Shown here piece after piece: positions 1 to 5,729 of a DNA stretch of 5,791 bases. The DNA lies in assembly GCA_016869695.1 (NCBI GenBank), contig VGDN01000074.1:1-5791 (forward strand), given 5' to 3'. The notes below the pieces were generated by a model. That model was not told the origin of the DNA, did not search any database, and saw only the letters and a program-made list of their open reading frames with translations. Numbering within the stretch: position 1 is the stretch's first letter; each line of letters opens with the position of its first letter. Origin of the DNA: Alphaproteobacteria bacterium. GTDB taxonomy: Bacteria > Pseudomonadota > Alphaproteobacteria > Rickettsiales > UBA1997. Made by a program: the position numbers and the translations under genes.

Positions 1-37
1 AAAATGAGTATCTGAAGTCGATTACCTTCACAGTGAG

Positions 38-838
38 ATGAGATTTTTTTTGCTGCTACTTTTTCTACTAACCCCACTTCCAGCCTTTGCTGACTTCATC
101 TCCGACAAGGTTGATGAGTTTGATGCAAAACCGCCGGTTGCGATCACAAGAAAAATGAAACCAATCATCATCATCGACGCCGGACATGGCGGTAAAGATC
201 CGGGCACGATTGGTGTTTTTGCTCGTACTAAAGAAAAGAATTTAACCCTCGCTTACGCCAAGGAGCTCGGCAAACAGCTAGGAAATACAGGTCGATATCA
301 AGTTTTTTTAACGCGCGATAAAGACGTTTTTATCCCGCTCAAAGCTCGCGTCGAAAGGGCGCGCCGCAAAAAGGCGGATCTCTTTATCTCGCTACACGTC
401 AACTCTGCAGAGAGTCAAAATGCCTCTGGCGTTTCAGTCTATACCCTATCGGAAACATCGTCGGATAAGCAGACGGAACTCCTCGCCCAAAAAGAAAATC
501 GTGCCGACATTATTAATGGTGTTAACTTCTCCGGCGCCAGTCGTGACATACTCAAAACCCTCATCGACATGGCGCAGCGTGAATCGAAAAACAGTTCCTC
601 GCGCTTCGCCAATATCACCATCCAAACCCTCAGAAATTCCGGGACGGAGATTTTGCAAAATAGTCACCGCTTCGCCGGATTCGCGGTTCTAACCGCACCA
701 GACATGGCTTCTATCCTAATCGAACTCGGCTATCTTTCGAATCGCGAAGAAGAAAAACTGCTCAACAGCCTAAGTTATAAACGCAGAGTAGTAGCGGGTT
801 TAGCGAAGGCGGTTGATCGATATTTTCTAAAAAAATAG
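38..838 (+). CDS. N-acetylmuramoyl-L-alanine amidase (Amidase_3 family, AmiC-like), exported
   Basis: This 266-residue zinc amidase would cut the amide bond between N-acetylmuramic acid and L-alanine in peptidoglycan, as in daughter-cell separation, and acts in the periplasm. Residues 1-18 form a signal peptide: MR, a leucine-rich core, then PAFA with likely cleavage before D19. The Amidase_3 domain starts at about residue 43. Visible zinc ligands are H50 (DAGHGGKDPG), E66 (TKEKN) and H120 (SLHVNSA); the catalytic glutamate is E229 (SILIELGYLSN). The insert at about 139-210 (SETSSDK, LAQKEN, AQRES) matches the regulatory-helix region of AmiC-type enzymes, which in known cases is relieved by an LytM-type activator. 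Unlike E. coli AmiC there is no AMIN domain, only a linker of about 24 residues. The overall pattern resembles alphaproteobacterial amidases. The ATG at 38 is chosen because the signal peptide begins there, although no Shine-Dalgarno precedes it. The family is certain; the exact ami type is not, so no symbol is given. Confidence 0.93.
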   Translation: MRFFLLLLFLLTPLPAFADFISDKVDEFDAKPPVAITRKMKPIIIIDAGHGGKDPGTIGVFARTKEKNLTLAYAKELGKQLGNTGRYQVFLTRDKDVFIPLKARVERARRKKADLFISLHVNSAESQNASGVSVYTLSETSSDKQTELLAQKENRADIINGVNFSGASRDILKTLIDMAQRESKNSSSRFANITIQTLRNSGTEILQNSHRFAGFAVLTAPDMASILIELGYLSNREEEKLLNSLSYKRRVVAGLAKAVDRYFLKK

Positions 839-914
839 TGCCCAGTTGCCGGTGCCCAGTGCTCAGTGATTATGAGAGCCTGGGCACTGAGCACTGAGCA
901 CTGAGCACTGAACA
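839..914. repeat. Heptanucleotide repeat block in inverted orientation, forming the ribE leader
   Basis: The 75-base gap between the amidase stop and the ribE ATG is almost wholly made of 7-bp units. The left arm reads tgcccag (839-845), ttgccgg (846-852, degenerate), tgcccag (853-859), tgctcag (860-866). After a 13-base spacer (867-879) the right arm reads ctgggca (880-886), three copies of ctgagca (887-907), then ctgaaca (908-914), whose last base is the A of the ribE start codon. The right units are reverse complements of the left ones, so several alternative hairpins are possible, for instance 860-866 with any of the three ctgagca copies, or 853-859 with 880-886. No U-tract follows, so it does not look like a simple terminator. 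Heptanucleotide tandem repeats of this kind are known between genes in cyanobacteria and other bacteria; any role here is inference. Confidence 0.9.
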
Positions 915-1507
915 TGTTTACAGGAATAATCACTCATCTCGGCAAAATTTCTGCGCTTAAAAGCGACAAGAAAAAAGATTTGCTACTCAAAATATCAGTT
1001 GCCGGAAAAATAGATCGAAAGCTGACAATTGGCTGTTCTGTAGCGTTGAATGGCATTTGTCTGACTCTGGTTTCTAAAGAAAAAAACATCCTCTCCTTTC
1101 AGGCCTCAAAGGAGACTTATGAACTGACTAGCCTGTCTAGATGGCAAGTTGGTCAGGTGGTTAATGTTGAGTTCGCCTTGCGTGCTGGTGATGAATTTGG
1201 TGGTCATTTTGTTTTAGGGCATGTCGACGGAACCGCGCTAATCAAGGAGATAAAGCCAGTTAAAGATTCAAAGAAGTTTGTTTTTGAAGTAAAAAAAGAT
1301 CTGCTGAAATTCATCGTCCGCAAAGGATCCATAACGCTCGACGGCGTTTCATTGACAGTTAATGAAGTAAACAAAAATACCTTTAGCATTAACCTCATTC
1401 CTCACACCATCACCTACACAACCTTTAAACACGCGCTCGTCGAAGATTTGGTAAATCTCGAAATCGACGTGATCGCGCGCTACCTCAATCAAAAATCTAA
1501 AATCTAA
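914..1507 (+). CDS. ribE: Riboflavin synthase (alpha chain, RibE/RibC type)
   Basis: This cytosolic enzyme catalyses dismutation of two 6,7-dimethyl-8-ribityllumazine molecules into riboflavin and the pyrimidine that is recycled, the last step of riboflavin synthesis. At 197 residues it is about full length for the homotrimeric family. It shows the two tandem lumazine-binding barrels, about 1-97 and 98-190. Diagnostic motifs are the N-terminal MFTGII, GCSVALNGICLTL (40-52), SKETYELTSL (65-74), GGHFVLGHVDG (96-106), KGSITLDGVSLTV (137-149), LIPHT (161-165) and VNLEIDVIARY (180-190). Residues that correspond to known active-site positions are F2, C49, H103, K137, S146 and D185, so it should be active. 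The start is fixed by the invariant MFTG. No Shine-Dalgarno is visible, because the leader is the heptad repeat block, and no FMN riboswitch fits in the 75-base gap. Its TAA shares one base with the ribB ATG, which implies translational coupling. Confidence 0.96.
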   Translation: MFTGIITHLGKISALKSDKKKDLLLKISVAGKIDRKLTIGCSVALNGICLTLVSKEKNILSFQASKETYELTSLSRWQVGQVVNVEFALRAGDEFGGHFVLGHVDGTALIKEIKPVKDSKKFVFEVKKDLLKFIVRKGSITLDGVSLTVNEVNKNTFSINLIPHTITYTTFKHALVEDLVNLEIDVIARYLNQKSKI

Positions 1508-2562
1508 TGCTTTCCCCAATCTCTGAAATCATCACCGAAGCCAAAGCCGGGAAAATGTTCATTCTCGTCGATGATGAAGGTCGGGAAAATGAAGGTGATT
1601 TGGTAATTCCGGCGGCGATGTGCGACGACCAGAAAATAAACTTTATGGCTAAACATGGTCGCGGACTGATCTGCTTGGCACTCACGGAAGAAAGGGTTCG
1701 TGAGCTAACGCTACCCCTGATGTCACTTCACAATCAATCTCGCCATCAAACCGCTTTCACTGTTTCGATTGAGGCGCGCGAAGGGATATCTACCGGCATC
1801 TCCGCTTTTGATCGCGCTAAAACTATTCGCGACGCAATTGATCCTACGAAAGGCAGAGAGGCGTTAGTCAGCCCTGGACACATCTTCCCGTTGAAGGCAG
1901 AAAAAGGTGGTGTGCTTGTGCGAGCTGGTCACACGGAAGCAGCAGTAGACATCGCGCGTCTCGCCGGTCTCAACCCCTCCGGCGTCATTTGTGAAATCAT
2001 GAATGATGACGGCTCGATGGCACGTATGCCCGATCTCAAAAAATTCGCCAAGCGGCACCAACTCAAGATCGCGACCATCGCCGACCTCATAGAATATCGC
2101 CGTCAAAATGAAAAACTAATCGAGGTAAAGGAGCGTCGAAACTTTGTCAGCAAACAGGCCGGCGAGTTCGAGTTGGTGATTTATCAAAGCAGTGTTGATC
2201 TTGTTGAACATGTGGTTTTGGTAAAAGGAAAGATTAACGAAGCCGCGCCGGTTATGGTTAGAATGCATCATCTAAATATTTTTTCTGACTGCCTGGATGA
2301 TGCACAAAATCCACGCAGCGGCTCACTTGCTCGTGCCATGAAGAAAATTTCTCGGCACGGTTCGGGTGTGATTGTGTTACTACGTCAACCGAATCTTGCC
2401 GTGCCAGCGATGACGACAAGCGAGCTACGCAACTATGGTACCGGCGCGCAAATCTTGGCTGATCTTGGAATAAAAAATATGTTGTTACTCACCAACTCAA
2501 AAAAATCTGTGATCGGTTTAGATGGTTACGGGATAAGGATTTGTGGGTATCGGAAGATTTAA
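1507..2562 (+). CDS. ribB: 3,4-dihydroxy-2-butanone 4-phosphate synthase with degenerate GTP cyclohydrolase II domain (RibBX-like)
   Basis: The N-terminal domain (about 1-200) makes 3,4-dihydroxy-2-butanone 4-phosphate from ribulose 5-phosphate for lumazine. Its family motifs are intact: [11 protein letters not shown] (22-32), KHGRGLIC (49-56), [10 protein letters not shown] (78-87), GHIFPL (124-129), [10 protein letters not shown] (139-148) and [11 protein letters not shown] (163-173). The C-terminal domain (about 215-351) has the GTP cyclohydrolase II frame, with EHVVLVKG (234-241), VMVRMHH (249-255), [16 protein letters not shown] (307-322) and LLLTNSKK (326-333). It lacks the enzyme's three zinc cysteines (HSEC and CDC in E. 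coli RibA; here HHLN and no CxC), and the segment with RQEGRGIGL and its roughly 25 following residues is shortened to [10 protein letters not shown]. This matches RibBX proteins of Proteobacteria, whose X domain has no cyclohydrolase activity. Automated annotation may call it ribBA. The start overlaps the ribE stop (TAATG) and has no Shine-Dalgarno, so translation by re-initiation is likely. I am sure of the first domain; loss of activity in the second is inferred. Confidence 0.95.
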   Translation: MLSPISEIITEAKAGKMFILVDDEGRENEGDLVIPAAMCDDQKINFMAKHGRGLICLALTEERVRELTLPLMSLHNQSRHQTAFTVSIEAREGISTGISAFDRAKTIRDAIDPTKGREALVSPGHIFPLKAEKGGVLVRAGHTEAAVDIARLAGLNPSGVICEIMNDDGSMARMPDLKKFAKRHQLKIATIADLIEYRRQNEKLIEVKERRNFVSKQAGEFELVIYQSSVDLVEHVVLVKGKINEAAPVMVRMHHLNIFSDCLDDAQNPRSGSLARAMKKISRHGSGVIVLLRQPNLAVPAMTTSELRNYGTGAQILADLGIKNMLLLTNSKKSVIGLDGYGIRICGYRKI

Positions 2563-2591
2563 TCCCGCGCCCTTTCCAAGATTTTCGCATA

Positions 2592-2660
2592 TGGATGCTT
2601 CGCTTCGCTCGCAATGACAAAGAGAAATGGATTGGAAATGACTAAGGAGAGATGGATTTG
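2592..2660. repeat. Dispersed 'GCGAGCGAAGCGAAGC' repeat with degenerate tandem copies
   Basis: Read on the minus strand, 2597-2619 gives the attgcgagcgaagcgaagc core known from intergenic repeats of very many bacteria, the source of spurious 'CERSEA' peptides. Next to it lie two imperfect tandem copies of about 24-26 bases: 2611-2634 (gcaatgacaaagaga, atggattg) and 2635-2660 (gaaatgactaaggagaga, tggatttg). The block sits between the converging ribB and formyltransferase genes, the usual place for such elements. It belongs to no gene, and reading frames across it should not be annotated. Confidence 0.8.
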
Positions 2661-2671
2661 CAACAGCCCCA

Positions 2672-3091
2672 TTAAGTGTTGTTGGAGGAGTTATCAATCG
2701 CAGTTTTTTTAACTTCCGAAGAGGCAGCAAAGAATTCTCTGTCAACATGATCTGGATTTTCGAATTCTAGCTTGGACTGAGGAATCTTAACGTAAGATTT
2801 ATTTTCAATCTGCTGTACAGCTTTCAACATAAGATCAGCACACAAATCATTTATTTTTTGCAGCAGTTGTTGGTATGACCTGTATAGCTTTATGTCTATT
2901 TTCTGTCTCAGAATAACATCTCCGGTATCAACATTCTCATCGATAAAATGGATACTACATCCTTGCGGCAAATCATGAATTATTGCCCATATGTAAGGAT
3001 TATTTCCTTTTACATCCGGTAAGTAGCCAGGATGCGAATTTACGACACCAGTTTTGGGAATTTTCCGGATATTATCTTTGGGTCTAGACAA
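2672..3091 (-). pseudogene. Formyltransferase, N-terminally truncated (Formyl_trans_N family)
   Basis: These 139 residues match the second half of a folate-dependent formyltransferase domain, the fold of methionyl-tRNA, glycinamide-ribonucleotide and sugar formyltransferases, which move a formyl group from 10-formyltetrahydrofolate to an amine. From the TTG at 3091, the core reads TGVVNSHPGYLPDVKGNNP (14-32) and IHFIDENVDTGDVILRQKI (47-65). The catalytic set is present: N18, H20 and D55. The roughly 80-90 residues normally before it, which form the first part of the Rossmann fold, are absent. The frame closes with TAG at 3113-3115, only 7 codons upstream of the TTG, and the 69 bases up to the neighbouring gene hold no missing piece in any frame. 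There is no ATG ahead of the core and no ribosome binding site. The likely reading is a gene cut by deletion; the substrate cannot be told. A short independent protein is possible but unlikely. Confidence 0.72.
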
Positions 3092-3160
3092 CTTTAGATC
3101 GGATTTTTCTTTCTATTATTAAATCTGAACTCTGATTCCTTGAGATGAAGGAGGAAGATT

Positions 3161-4021
3161 TCAATGGGTTTGATTAACCGGACAGGTATTCTTCCCAATC
3201 GCTGCATAAAACCCACACCAGCTAAATAGCACCTCAAAGAATGCGAAGCCGGAGAAGAAAACAATAATTGGATTCCAAGAAGTGGTGATAGCCCACAGGA
3301 GCAATCCCGCACCTATTGCGAGGCGGAGAAGGCGATCGGCTTTACCAATGTTATGCATTACTCCCCGAACCGAATTCTTGGCAAATTTCTTCAAAATTAC
3401 GCGGTAGAGAAGGCCCACAATGGCGGCCAAAAGATACATCACTACAATGAGTCCCCAGCCGAAGGGAGATTTGATAAAGGTGATGGGCGAGACTTCAAAA
3501 AAATTCTTCTTGAGTTTGGGGATAATGGTGAACACGTTTACGATCTCTTTAAAATCAAACGCCTCTATCTCGCCTGTGGCGAGTGAATATTTGCTGTTGT
3601 TCTCACTACTCCATACGCGAATTTCATATGTACCAGCTTCAGCTCGCACCTTATACTCCGGTCCAATCCAATAGGAGTCAGCGCCAAATGGTTCATAAAA
3701 TTGTTTCCAAGCAAAGTTTATGCCTTCAAGTGCGGCGAGCTCTTTGCCGTCTTTTAAGACAGTTGCCGAAACATCCTTCTTCTGCCCGACGATATCCGGC
3801 ACCAGCACATTCACATATAAGTCAAATGGCTCTCGTGACTCGATGATATAGACATCTGGATCACCCGTGAGCTTCCCGTAGTAGGCTTTAGAAATTTCCG
3901 GATCCGGTACGAGCGTCAACCGACTCTTGGTAATGCGTGGCTGATGGGCAGAAGCGAGTGCGGGTATTAGAAAGAGTACGAGGAGGTAGGAGGTTATGTT
4001 TTTGTAAATCTTATTGGTCAT
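3161..4021 (-). CDS. Exported membrane protein: novel ectodomain, TM helix and C-terminal DUF2892 domain
   Basis: From the ATG at 4021 the protein has 286 residues. Residues 1-25 are a signal peptide: NK...K, a hydrophobic core, then LASA with likely cleavage before H26. Residues 26-184 form a soluble, probably extracytoplasmic, beta-rich domain that I do not recognise, rich in aromatic and acidic residues (EPFDLYVNVLVPD, YEPFGADSYWIGPEY, GTYEIRVWS, PKLKKNFFEVS). A transmembrane helix lies at about 189-209 (WGLIVVMYLLAAIVGLLY), followed by basic KKFAKNSVR. Residues 220-283 match DUF2892 (YgaP-type membrane domain): MHNIGKADRLLRLAIGAGL, two hydrophobic segments, then WCGFYAAIGKNTC. The two cysteines (SWCGF and NTCP) are typical of that domain. 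A TTG at 4069 would add 16 residues before the signal peptide and is less likely. No Shine-Dalgarno is seen. The function is unknown; in other proteins DUF2892 is often joined to rhodanese domains, but no rhodanese is present here. Confidence 0.85.
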   Translation of the reverse strand: MTNKIYKNITSYLLVLFLIPALASAHQPRITKSRLTLVPDPEISKAYYGKLTGDPDVYIIESREPFDLYVNVLVPDIVGQKKDVSATVLKDGKELAALEGINFAWKQFYEPFGADSYWIGPEYKVRAEAGTYEIRVWSSENNSKYSLATGEIEAFDFKEIVNVFTIIPKLKKNFFEVSPITFIKSPFGWGLIVVMYLLAAIVGLLYRVILKKFAKNSVRGVMHNIGKADRLLRLAIGAGLLLWAITTSWNPIIVFFSGFAFFEVLFSWCGFYAAIGKNTCPVNQTH

Positions 4022-4166
4022 AGTTATTATCGTAGTTGCAATTAAGCCACACTCAACCGATTCAGACAAACAGTTGGTTTGTTAGGGTTTAGCATATAGG
4101 CAAGTAACACTGTAAAATGTTGGTGAAATAGTTGATTTTCAGTCGATATTTCGTGCGAACAAGATG

Positions 4167-4352
4167 TCAGGAATCTTTTAATTGTTTACAAGAGCGAAGC
4201 GATTGCAACTCGTGCAAATAAAAAACCAAAAATTTGCGAGTAAAGATTGTTTCAATAATTCCGCGCCTTCTTAGCAGAAATTTATGCGATTCAGAAATTG
4301 GTTCCGGCTTCATATTTTGTCGAACTTTTTTAATAAGATGAAGTCCATGCAA
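4167..4352 (-). mobile_element. IS982-family transposase remnant
   Basis: Read from the TTG at 4352, residues 3-36 (nucleotides 4346-4245) follow the C-terminal part of IS982 DDE transposases: GLHLIKKVRQNMK (usual form G-L/I-x-L-I-T-K-I/L-R-x-NMK) and then FLLRRRGIIETI (usual form LLRKRxIIETI/V). In the family this is followed by DQLKN and EHSRHRS; here the match stops after ETI at about 4244, where a palindromic element begins, and the frame runs on to a TGA through unrelated sequence. Upstream, the frame is open to about 4437 but without the expected DDE motifs (no GDKGYIS-like segment), so the 5' part is deleted or replaced. No terminal inverted repeats could be identified. It is a dead fragment pointing to past insertion; the family call rests on about 34 residues. 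Confidence 0.58.
4208..4241. repeat. Hairpin element at the break point of the IS remnant
   Basis: The arms actcgtgcaaat (4208-4219) and atttgcgagt (4232-4241) pair with a two-base bulge around a 12-base A-rich loop. A gagcgaagcg module lies just beside it at 4192-4201. The hairpin starts within three bases of the point where similarity to IS982 transposase ends, so it may be a repeat inserted into, or bounding the deletion of, the old transposase. A looser hairpin of like sequence, gcaaa (4381-4385) and tttgc (4395-4399), lies on the other side of the remnant. Confidence 0.5.
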
Positions 4353-4667
4353 AGAATATGGGCGCCAAAAAGAAAATTCGGCAAATTTTGGTTGTTTGCG
4401 ATGATCATGATATGCAGAAATTTTCGTTACTTGAAACTATGAATATGAACGTTGCCAGCAGGTGGTATACTAAAACAGTATGATTGTACCATTAACAAAA
4501 AATTTTAATGGGAAAAATAAGCTATAAAAATATTTTGAACTTCAGCTCTTTACTGTGCTTCTTTCTGATTCCTGGCATAGTTCTTTCGTTTTGTTTTTAA
4601 GTGAAAAAATTCCTAAGTTAAATTCAGGTAAGATTCCATCTTAAGAAAACGAAATATTTTCTAACCA

Positions 4668-5276
4668 ATGATCCCTAAAGAACTGATTGATCACCTAAAA
4701 AATCACGAAATTCTAAAAAGTTCAAATATCGAACGAGCCTTGAAAGTAGTGGATCGGAAGGACTTTCTTCCCACTGATTACACAAATGATCCCTATGTCA
4801 ATAACCCGATAAATATTGGTTTTGGACAGACAAATTCACAACCACTGACCGTCGTTTTCATGCTTGAATTGCTCGAGGTTTCTGCTGGTCAGAAGGTGCT
4901 TGATATCGGTTCTGGATCTGGGTGGACTACGGCATTACTTGCCTTTCTAATCGGTGAAAGTGGTGCAGTTACTGGTATTGAGCGTATTGCTGACCTTGTT
5001 ACTTTTGGTCAGAAAAATTTGCAAAAATATGCTTTTAAGCATGCCAGTATTGAGTCGGCGAACGAAAATGAATTTGGAATTCCTGGAAAGAAATTTGATC
5101 GAATTCTTGTTTCAGCCGCATATTATGAGCTTCCGCAAGGCCTAGTTGATCAGCTCGAGGATAATGGAATTTTGGTGATACCAATCAACCACTCGCTTTT
5201 TAAAGTTACAAAAAATGCCGGAAAAATTGAGCAGGAAGAGTTCCGTGGATTCACCTTCGTGCCATTGGTTGTTTAA
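4668..5276 (+). CDS. pcm: Protein-L-isoaspartate O-methyltransferase (PCMT)
   Basis: This cytosolic enzyme transfers a methyl group from S-adenosylmethionine to the carboxyl of L-isoaspartyl residues in aged proteins, which starts their repair to aspartate. At 202 residues it is the usual single-domain length. It begins with the helical region and RALKVVDRKDFLP (23-35), then the family motif GFGQTNSQPL (51-60), the SAM-binding motif I KVLDIGSGSGWTTALLA (76-92), the acidic ribose-binding residue E104 in TGIERI, FDRILVSAAYYELP, and the late QLEDNGILVIPI and FTFVPLV blocks. Nothing essential seems to be missing. The region equivalent to the usual GDG reads NENEFG, a mild deviation. The ATG at 4668 gives the expected N terminus, though no Shine-Dalgarno precedes it. 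It has no co-directional partner: upstream is the IS-scarred gap, downstream a convergent broken gene. It looks more A/T-rich than the amidase and ribB, and such genes are widely transferred. Confidence 0.93.
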   Translation: MIPKELIDHLKNHEILKSSNIERALKVVDRKDFLPTDYTNDPYVNNPINIGFGQTNSQPLTVVFMLELLEVSAGQKVLDIGSGSGWTTALLAFLIGESGAVTGIERIADLVTFGQKNLQKYAFKHASIESANENEFGIPGKKFDRILVSAAYYELPQGLVDQLEDNGILVIPINHSLFKVTKNAGKIEQEEFRGFTFVPLVV

Positions 5277-5362
5277 ATTTAATCCCAATAACGCTTAAGC
5301 AACCTCAATCCAATTCAGGCAAAGCCAGAAATTCTGTGGAAATCTGGGACCAGTACATGGTA

Positions 5363-5386
5363 CCTCTAAAAATTCGTTTTCAGAGG
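5363..5386. terminator. Possible bidirectional terminator hairpin between convergent genes
   Basis: The stem is cctct (5363-5367) with agagg (5382-5386), continued by aaaa (5369-5372) with tttt (5377-5380) across one A-C mismatch, closed by a ttcg loop. It lies 87 bases after the pcm stop and 30 bases beyond the end of the convergent minus-strand frame. No clear T-run follows on either strand, so rho-independent function is uncertain. A smaller dyad, acca/tggt around gtaca, lies just upstream at 5350-5362. Confidence 0.3.
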
Positions 5387-5445
5387 CGCCCTAAAACCAG
5401 CCCAAATAATCCCGACTACAATCCAATTATCAAAAAATGATTTGC

Positions 5446-5493
5446 CAAAACGCGATGCGTTTTGCCGGAGATAAATCTCCGTCGCTCGCTCCC
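5446..5493. repeat. Palindromic repeat element inside the broken minus-strand gene (copy 1)
   Basis: This element holds two adjacent perfect hairpins: caaaacgc (5446-5453), loop gat, gcgttttg (5457-5464); then ggagat (5467-5472), aa, atctcc (5475-5480). A gtcgctcgctccc module follows (5481-5493). It is read in frame in the minus-strand gene just before its stop. The 8-bp stem, 3-base loop and nearby gctcgct module are shared with the copy at 5692-5729. Confidence 0.6.
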
Positions 5494-5691
5494 ATCTCCC
5501 AGATAATATGATATTGAACCATCTGAGTTGGTTACTGAATATATTGTGGCATTGGGGTTGTAGTTTGAGTTGTTGGGATTGGTTTTAATATCTTCTGCTT
5601 CTGTTAGTGAGGATATTGGTTTTAGATCGAGATCAAAGAAGGCGGTAGAGTTATTTACATTTACTAATTCTGGCCAGGGCTCAGGCATAGC

Positions 5692-5729
5692 CTTCGCCCG
5701 CTCGCTTGTTAAAAATGCTACGCATTTTT
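5692..5729. repeat. Palindromic repeat element inside the broken minus-strand gene (copy 2)
   Basis: A cttcgcccgctcgct module (5692-5706) is followed by a perfect hairpin: aaaaatgc (5711-5718), loop tac, gcattttt (5722-5729). It lies in frame within the minus-strand gene, between the LDLDNDG and FFDLD motifs, where it adds about 28 residues of unrelated composition. The layout of an 8-bp A/T plus GC stem with a 3-base loop beside a gctcgct module matches the copy at 5446-5493. Confidence 0.55.

Larger units (their letters stand above)
4022..4667. other. 646-base gap between divergent genes; no intact gene, IS remnant and hairpins
   Basis: This A/T-rich stretch separates the divergently transcribed DUF2892 gene and pcm, so it must hold both promoters, but no convincing -35/-10 pair with proper spacing could be picked for either. 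It contains an eroded transposase fragment (4167-4352, minus; the frame stays open back to about 4437), two hairpins at 4208-4241 and 4381-4399, and a small inverted repeat ccattaa/ttaatgg at 4489-4495 and 4505-4511. The rest (4022-4166 and 4512-4667) shows no gene, RNA or clear repeat. The region looks like decayed insertion DNA. Confidence 0.6.

Noticed and set aside
1..15. Tail of an upstream gene ending in TGA at 13-15
   Set aside because: Only four codons would be visible, which is not enough to support a call.
439..692. Several short frames inside the amidase gene, both strands
   Set aside because: They overlap a well-conserved gene in other frames and show no family motif.
839..913. 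FMN riboswitch before ribE
   Set aside because: The gap is too short and is made of heptad repeats; none of the conserved RFN-element sequence is seen.
839..913. Rho-independent terminator after the amidase
   Set aside because: Hairpins are possible but no T-run follows and ribE starts immediately, so a terminator reading is not supported.
2518..2748. Minus-strand frame with a HCERSEASICENLG peptide
   Set aside because: It is the well-known spurious translation of the dispersed GCGAGCGAAGC repeat, and it overlaps the end of ribB and the formyltransferase fragment.
3353..3846. Plus-strand frames across the DUF2892 gene
   Set aside because: They are antisense to a gene with a signal peptide and a clear domain, and have no recognisable features.
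4022..4069. TTG start at 4069 for the DUF2892 protein
   Set aside because: It would put 16 polar residues ahead of a normal signal peptide; the ATG at 4021 fits better.
4452..4471. Promoter with ttgcca and tatact
   Set aside because: The two boxes are only 8 bases apart, far from the 16-18 needed; tatact has no acceptable -35 at proper distance.
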